A stretch of DNA of 64,000 nt from Scenedesmus sp. ARA3 (taxonomy: Eukaryota; Chlorophyta; Chlorophyceae; Sphaeropleales; Scenedesmaceae). The notes below the pieces were generated by a model. It saw only the letters and a list, made by a program, of their open reading frames with translations, was not told where the DNA came from and did no database searches. Positions 59,141 to 64,000 of this stretch are shown piece by piece; the stretch's first letter is position 1, and each line of letters opens with the position of its first letter. The stretch is taken from NCBI GenBank assembly GCA_004335835.1, contig RWJK01000525.1:59634-123633 (forward strand). Reading direction: 5' to 3'. A program made the position numbers and the translations under genes.

Positions 59141-60222
59141 GCCTGCCTTGCAGCCGCCCCTTCAGCCTGCTTGCGCGCACTGCTACAGCTGCACGAGCCG
59201 GCGGCGGCACTGCAGAGTGCAGCACCTCCAGGCCATCTGCGACAGCCACAGGCACTGCCAGCCAGCCCAGTAGGCCGCGCGTGTGGTCCGGGAACAGCGC
59301 ATGCGCCAGCAGCAGCGCGCCCGAGCGGCATGCAAAGCCAGCTGCCGCTGACTTAGCTGGCAGCAGGCGCGGCTGGTCGCTGCCGTCACCTGCAGGGCAA
59401 TGAAGGCATGCAGAGCCAGTGAGTTGACGACTGGATGTTTGCTGTATGCGATGATGATTGCACAGGATACGTGAATGCACATGCGCATGCAACAACGCAC
59501 CGCATGCAGTTGTGCTGGGCAGCAACCTTTGCACATGCTGCCACAATATCCTGATAACAGCTAGTAACAGCTGCTGCATGTGCGCAATCCACACCTGCAT
59601 GTGTTGGCTGCCGCTGTGCTGGCCAGTCAGCTGTCATGCCAAACAGCTGCAGCCGGCAGTCCAGGTTGCCTGCTGCTGTGGCAGCCAGCTGTAGTGCAGG
59701 TGGCAGCTGCAGTGCCACATCACTTCCTGCAAGCGGCAGCTGCAGCACCGCCTGGCCTGGAGCACAAGCAAACGAAGCAAAACACAAAACGGATGAGCAG
59801 CAGGATGCATGAAAATTTGTGGTCATGATTGAAGCTGGAGCAGCAAGTGTGTGCAATGATGTCAGCAACTGCTACACCAGGCGCAGCAACCCACTGCATT
59901 ACAGTGTTGCTTCGACCGCCAGCAGACCGTTTCGGCAGTGGGCAGTCTTGCATACACACACTGATTCATTGGTTCTCTGCTGCTCACCTAGCCTATTGAT
60001 TCTCTGCTGCTCACCTAGCCTAGCTCCTGTGTGGCAGGCTGGCTGTCCTGCAAGTCTTCTTCTGCCAGGTGCTAGCCTGACAGGTGTGAAGTCCCATGTG
60101 GGCTCCTTCTGTGGCTGTCCTGCCCATGCGCCCTTGCTTGCACTCAAAGGGCCTGAGCAGCACCCCCCTAGCTGCTTGATTGCAGCAGCGTGCTGCTTCC
60201 GCAACCTGCGCTCCTGTGACAT
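54475..60222 (-). CDS. ABC1/UbiB-family (ADCK2-like) atypical kinase, very long form (8 exons)
   Basis: Exons: 60015-60222, 59595-59756, 59012-59389, 58612-58764, 56905-58351, 56195-56622, 54826-55868, 54475-54537; 3882 bases, 1293 residues, all junctions in phase. UbiB-family kinases act in mitochondria or plastids, often in quinone and isoprenoid lipid metabolism. Motifs in order: KxGQ in FIKWGQWSSARRDIFPEDFC; Ala-rich loop ASGSIAQVHRA (about 817); VVVKVCHP Lys (about 858); catalytic loop VHTDLHPGNILF (about 989); LVLLDFGLAEQL (about 1153). A hydrophobic segment (YLLLVFAPFMLLGVPMLLL) lies before KxGQ. About 157 residues of Gln/Arg/Ala/Ser sequence are inserted between the catalytic loop and DFG, where the family normally has few. 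The N-terminal 740 residues are largely low complexity, including poly-Ser from a CTG run at 59107-59139. The start ATG at 60222 follows an in-frame TGA and gives a basic, presequence-like N-terminus. Confidence 0.9.
59973..60022. repeat. 27-bp tandem duplication of a 5' splice site
   Basis: TTCTCTGCTGCTCACCTAGC occurs at 59973 and again at 60000. On the minus strand each copy contains CTAG|GTGAGC, so UbiB-kinase exon 1 has two identical donors 27 bases apart. Use of the distal donor would add nine codons (EQQRINRLG) without changing the frame. Confidence 0.92.
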
Positions 60223-62061
60223 CACTGCTGCTGTTGCTCATGCCTGCTGGCGCCCCGAGGTGTCCATGCTGTGCACGGTAGACCCTGCAGCGTTCATGCC
60301 AGCGATTAGAGTTGTGCCATGCAGATTCAGGAGGCTATCGGCAGCCAGCAACACTCTAAAAGATCTGCCTGGTTCTGCCACTGTTAATCACCTGGCGCTG
60401 GACCAGTTGTCAGCGAAAACAGTGGAAAACAGAGCCCAACGAGTGCAATTCACTAGTTCAGTCGTGTGTCGAGTCGCCTGCCTGTCCGAGAATGAGCAGA
60501 AGTTGGGCACGCCAGGGGTTTTTCGTGGATAAGCAAACAATTCAAGTGATCATCGCCGTACAAACTTCTTTGTGAACTTTTAATGCTTTGGTAACGGGCA
60601 GGATGCCTGCTTGTGGGTGCTTTGGGACACCAAGCTGAACACCGAGGTCTAAACTTGGGCGTGCAACAATGTATCAAAATCTATTAAAGGTTTAAAAACG
60701 TTAGCTTTGCTTCCGAAACGTGCCTGCTCATGTGTTCGCCCAGGTGTGGTTTACAGACGCACTGACATGCATATGCCACTGGTTCAAGCCTGTTGTGGCA
60801 AAACAAGTTGGATTCTACTGCAGTCCTTGGTCTGAACGAAGCAACTCATGGATATTTAATAAGCAACAGGTGTTGTCCAGGCAGACATGGCTCACGGGCA
60901 AAGTGTGGCCTGACACACACAGCTGAGTGTGATGCTGCCGCGGCGGAATCAGAGTCTTAGTCCAGCAGACCAAGAGTCCTGCCGCAGGCCGCACCACCTG
61001 CTTTACGTCACCTTGACGATGCGTGACAAACAACATACAGAAACTACTGAAGACCATAAAAAGGAGCCCACACAAACAATGGATAAACAGCAACAAGCTG
61101 TAGTGCACCCTTGTGCTTCCACGCTATTATGGCAGCATGATATCTGCAGATCCGGCTGTCCACACGTGGCTGCCCGCAAGCACAGATGACACCACGGCTG
61201 TAGGTTGCTTGCGCGGTAATAAACCTTTGGTCCCATGTCTTGCGGCATGGCAAGGCCATGCCCATCCTGGGATGCTGGCTGGCTCCTGGTACCCCATAGA
61301 TCCTGTACAAGTACAATAATGTGCAAACAAGAACAAGCCGGCGGCGGTTGCAGCCGCACATGCCCTCAGGCAACAGGCATCCTGCAGCCTGCAACCACCC
61401 CACGTTTTGGCAACAGCAGGAAGAACCTGGCTCAAGTGTGCAAGGCCTGCACATGCCCTGCTGGTGAATGCTTGGAGGTACCAGGTACTTGAAATTGTTG
61501 TAATATGACGAAGTATACGGCCCTGAATTTCGAAAATTCAAGGTAAATGCATCGCGGCACAGCCAGCAACAGCTGCCCATCAGCAGTCAAGCTGCGCCAC
61601 AATGACAGGCCACACCTCACAGCCACAATGGTTGTGAAATCAATATCATTAGTTGGACGCCCTGCTGCTGTAGTAGCACATCTCAGCACTTCCGAAAGAC
61701 TGCCGCCCAGCAAGGCCGACCTGAGTGGCCAGCACAAACAGCGCTCGACACTATGCTGCCAGGCAGCTGCTGCTGCAGCGTGCACAGGACGCCCAATTCG
61801 GATGAGTATGATCAGGATGCTTACCACTGAAGTACATGCTTGCATGCCATATGTAACATATGCAAACTCTCTCAAAGAGTGGCATGTGGCACATGATCAG
61901 CGGCAGTGGACGAGCCAGTCATACAGACAGCAGATGTAGTGCCCAGTGCGCTGACAGTTCGACAGCGCGCGTCTCGGCCCTGGTCACTGACAGCTTGACG
62001 GGTCCCTGCTTGTGGCAAGTTTGGTTGGTGGCAGGTTCGACTTCCACTGCACCCAGCGCAC
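60223..62061. other. Intergenic: UbiB-kinase upstream and ABCG 3' region
   Basis: 1.8 kb between two minus-strand genes. Open frames on both strands around 60.7-61.9 kb show no motif or phased splice sites. The sequence is more A/T-rich than the flanking exons, consistent with a promoter and UTR. Nothing else is recognised. Confidence 0.5.
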
Positions 62062-63865
62062 TCAGCGCGCCTCCTTGTTTGCCAGCAGCAGCATCCCCAC
62101 AAAGGTCAGGCCATGGATCACGCACAGGTAACCCACCAGGATGGCCACGCTGCTGCCGAATGGTCTGCTGTACTGCATGTACTTCAGCAGCGCATCATTG
62201 TGCACGATGCAGCTGCGGCATGCAGTGGCAGGAGCAGGGGCGTGCAGCAGCAGCACAACCTCTGTTTGGGAGAAGTTCTAGGTGTGCCTGGAACCTTGCC
62301 AGCAGCTTGATGCGGCCGTCAGAATAAATAACATGTCACTTGAGGAAAACTTAACCTTCTAGCCCAGCAGGACCGCAAGGCTGCTACACAGCTGCAGGAG
62401 CAGCAACCCCAGCTGTTTGTAGGCAAGCTCAGCGCCTGCCATGCTGTGCTGTCCCTTTTCTGCAGTAGGTGTTTTAATAATACTTTGGCTTGTTTCCTGC
62501 ACAGACACAAGCAGCAGTTGATCACGGCCGGTGCCTGTACATGCTGCACCCAGGTCAGCTATAGACACCGGCTGTGGCATCCTGCATTGCATGCAGCACT
62601 CACCCAGGTTGTGGCTGCACCAGCTGCAGCAGCACTGCCTGATACAATCCTGAGCTGCTGTCAATCGCTGACTCAGCCAAGCTGGCAAGCCCAGTTTCCA
62701 GACCCGGGCTGCAGTCAACAGTGCTGCCCTGGAACTCGTTGACCATGAGGCCCTCCAGTGTGAAGTAGATGGCCGAGATGTAACGCAGCTGCGCAAACCA
62801 CGAATTCGTGGTCACCTGCAAACATAGCATGGATGCAGAGATCAAGATGTTTCACTGCACACTCTCCAACCCCCGCAACTGGCAAACAGGTTGTAGGTGC
62901 TGCGGTGGCTGGCACCCCAGAGATGGTGCGAGGCCACGTGTAACCAGCTCTCTACCAGAAGCATGTGATGCCCGCAGTGCCTGCCTGATTCGTCAGCAGG
63001 TACGTCAATCCACCGCATGGGGTCACACCACACTCCGCGGGGCCATCAAGCTAGCAGCACTGCTGCCACCCGTGCAGATGATTGGCATCCCGTCACGTCA
63101 CAGCAGCTGTGTACTGGGTACTGCGCATCTTGCATTCATTGTACGTATGTGTGCTGCTGGCTCTGCGTCTGACCTCGTTGAAGTTGACAAAGAAGGAGCT
63201 CAGGGCAAAGTTGATGACACACCAGATGATGGAGAGGCAAAAGGTGAGGTCCTGGTTGGGCGAGATCACAGAGCACATGTGCAACACCTGTGCGGCCAAG
63301 CAAGGCACCCCAAAGAACGCAGCATGTGATCAGGCTGCCAGGTGATTTGTCTGGCTGCACGTTATGGTGTCAGGCAGACAAAGCAGGCAGTGAATCTGCA
63401 TCAAGTGCTCGACTTGGCTATGTGATTGCGGCTGCCGTTACTGACCCTGTAGGGCCTACTGCAGAACATGAGTAACACAAGTAAAGCCAAGCACATGCTG
63501 CCAACACATCGATCAACCCGTGTCGCATCAGTGAGTGCTGTGCGACGGTTGCAATGGTGGTTTTGCACTGAGACAGTCATTGGCATCCAACAACAAGTAC
63601 TACTTGTTGTCAGTAACATGCATGACTCACGCGCTGCTGTAACCACCTTTGCACTGCAGGCACTCAACCAGTGCAGCAGGCCTCAGGCTGTGCGCCCACC
63701 CACCTGCAGAGCCACCAGGTACAGCAGGCTTGACAGGGTGCCTGCCTTCAGCACGGGCCCCCAGCCCGGCCTCAGGCCAGCCATGCCATACAGCGTCCAG
63801 GCTGTGCACAAACTGCCCATGATGCTGAACGGGAAGTTGGCAAGAACCTGGCAAGGCCACGAGAT

Positions 63866-63900
<35 letters not shown>

Positions 63901-64000
63901 AGCAGCAGCAGCAGCAGGACAAACGTGGGCAGCGCACTTCTGTAAGAGCTTGTGATCTGCAAATAGCAGCTGTGATGCGGACTGCTGCACAGCACTGCAA
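62062..64000 (-). CDS. ABCG-type ABC transporter, C-terminal membrane part (truncated by window edge)
   Basis: The visible 3' exons are 63921-63956 (weak donor GTCCTG), 63704-63847, 63174-63287, 62604-62815 and 62062-62212. From 63847 on, all phases join, ending at TGA 62062. The protein shows the ABC2-type membrane domain of ABCG (White/WBC) half or full transporters: VLANFPFSIMGSLCTAW, GTLSSLLYLVALQVLHMC, SIIWCVINFALSSFFVNFNE, then WFAQLRYISAIYFTLEGLMV followed by NEFQG, the typical segment before the last extracellular loop. The loop holds two Cys, and the last membrane span is SSVAILVGYLCVIHGLTFVG with the short tail LLLANKEAR. The nucleotide-binding domain and the start lie beyond 64000. 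Substrate is unknown. The NEF motif and the two-Cys loop make ABCG the best call. Confidence 0.82.
63865..63918. repeat. (CAG)n run filling a short ABCG intron
   Basis: CAG triplets with CAA and AAG interruptions. On the minus, sense strand it reads CTG and makes up most of a 73-base intron between exons 63921-63956 and 63704-63847. If the intron were retained it would read as an 18-residue poly-Leu stretch. Confidence 0.75.

Noticed and set aside
61044..61580. 178-codon minus-strand frame
   Set aside because: Cys/Trp-rich without a family motif or phased neighbours, in a stretch that looks intergenic.
62026..62050. tRNA-like T-arm (GGTTCGA)
   Set aside because: The flanking bases do not form the T stem, and no D-arm, anticodon arm or acceptor stem is present around it.
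1..64000. CRISPR arrays, rRNA genes, insertion sequences, operons
   Set aside because: None seen. The tandem repeats are microsatellites or segmental duplications without spacers, and gene structure is clearly eukaryotic.

Overview
This is nuclear DNA of a eukaryote, most likely a chlorophyte green alga (Chlorophyceae, perhaps a scenedesmacean-type member of Sphaeropleales). The evidence is: many short introns with GTGAGT/GTGCGT donors and (CTG)n-CAG acceptors; pervasive CAG/GCA trinucleotide runs that give Gln/Ala/Ser-rich protein segments; TGTAA poly(A)-type signals; a bacterial-type sigma factor of the plastid kind; and a protein mix (MO25, DGK, UbiB kinase, ABCG, DUF2045) typical of algae. 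The species assignment is inference. Exon models below were built by hand from reading frame, splice dinucleotides and phase continuity.

Layout. Left part, plus strand: a MO25/CAB39 scaffold gene (947-5663), then a plastid RNA polymerase sigma factor gene (6933-10986). From 11 to 18 kb lies a poorly coding stretch with two or more unrecognised minus-strand loci (14069-14398; about 16890-18224). A plus-strand diacylglycerol kinase gene follows (18620-22790).

Middle, minus strand: a VHL-beta-domain protein fused to a HEFAH zinc metallopeptidase (25769-29937), a 2-oxoglutarate/Fe(II) dioxygenase (30244-33398), and a 1576-residue protein combining Sfi1-like Trp repeats, kelch repeats and a long coiled coil (33761-41470). 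These three are head-to-tail with short gaps. The last is head-to-head with a plus-strand KIAA0930/DUF2045 gene (42321-44398).

Right part, minus strand: an unrecognised gene (about 44617-45481), an ER-anchored cytochrome P450 (46202-50777), a 3.7 kb stretch with only weak coding signal, a very long ABC1/UbiB (ADCK2-like) kinase (54475-60222), and the 3' half of an ABCG transporter cut by the window edge (62062-64000).

The genes do not form an operon-like pathway. The one suggestive pairing is the VHL-domain protein beside a 2OG dioxygenase, the two protein types that cooperate in animal oxygen sensing. Nothing in the sequence proves they cooperate here.
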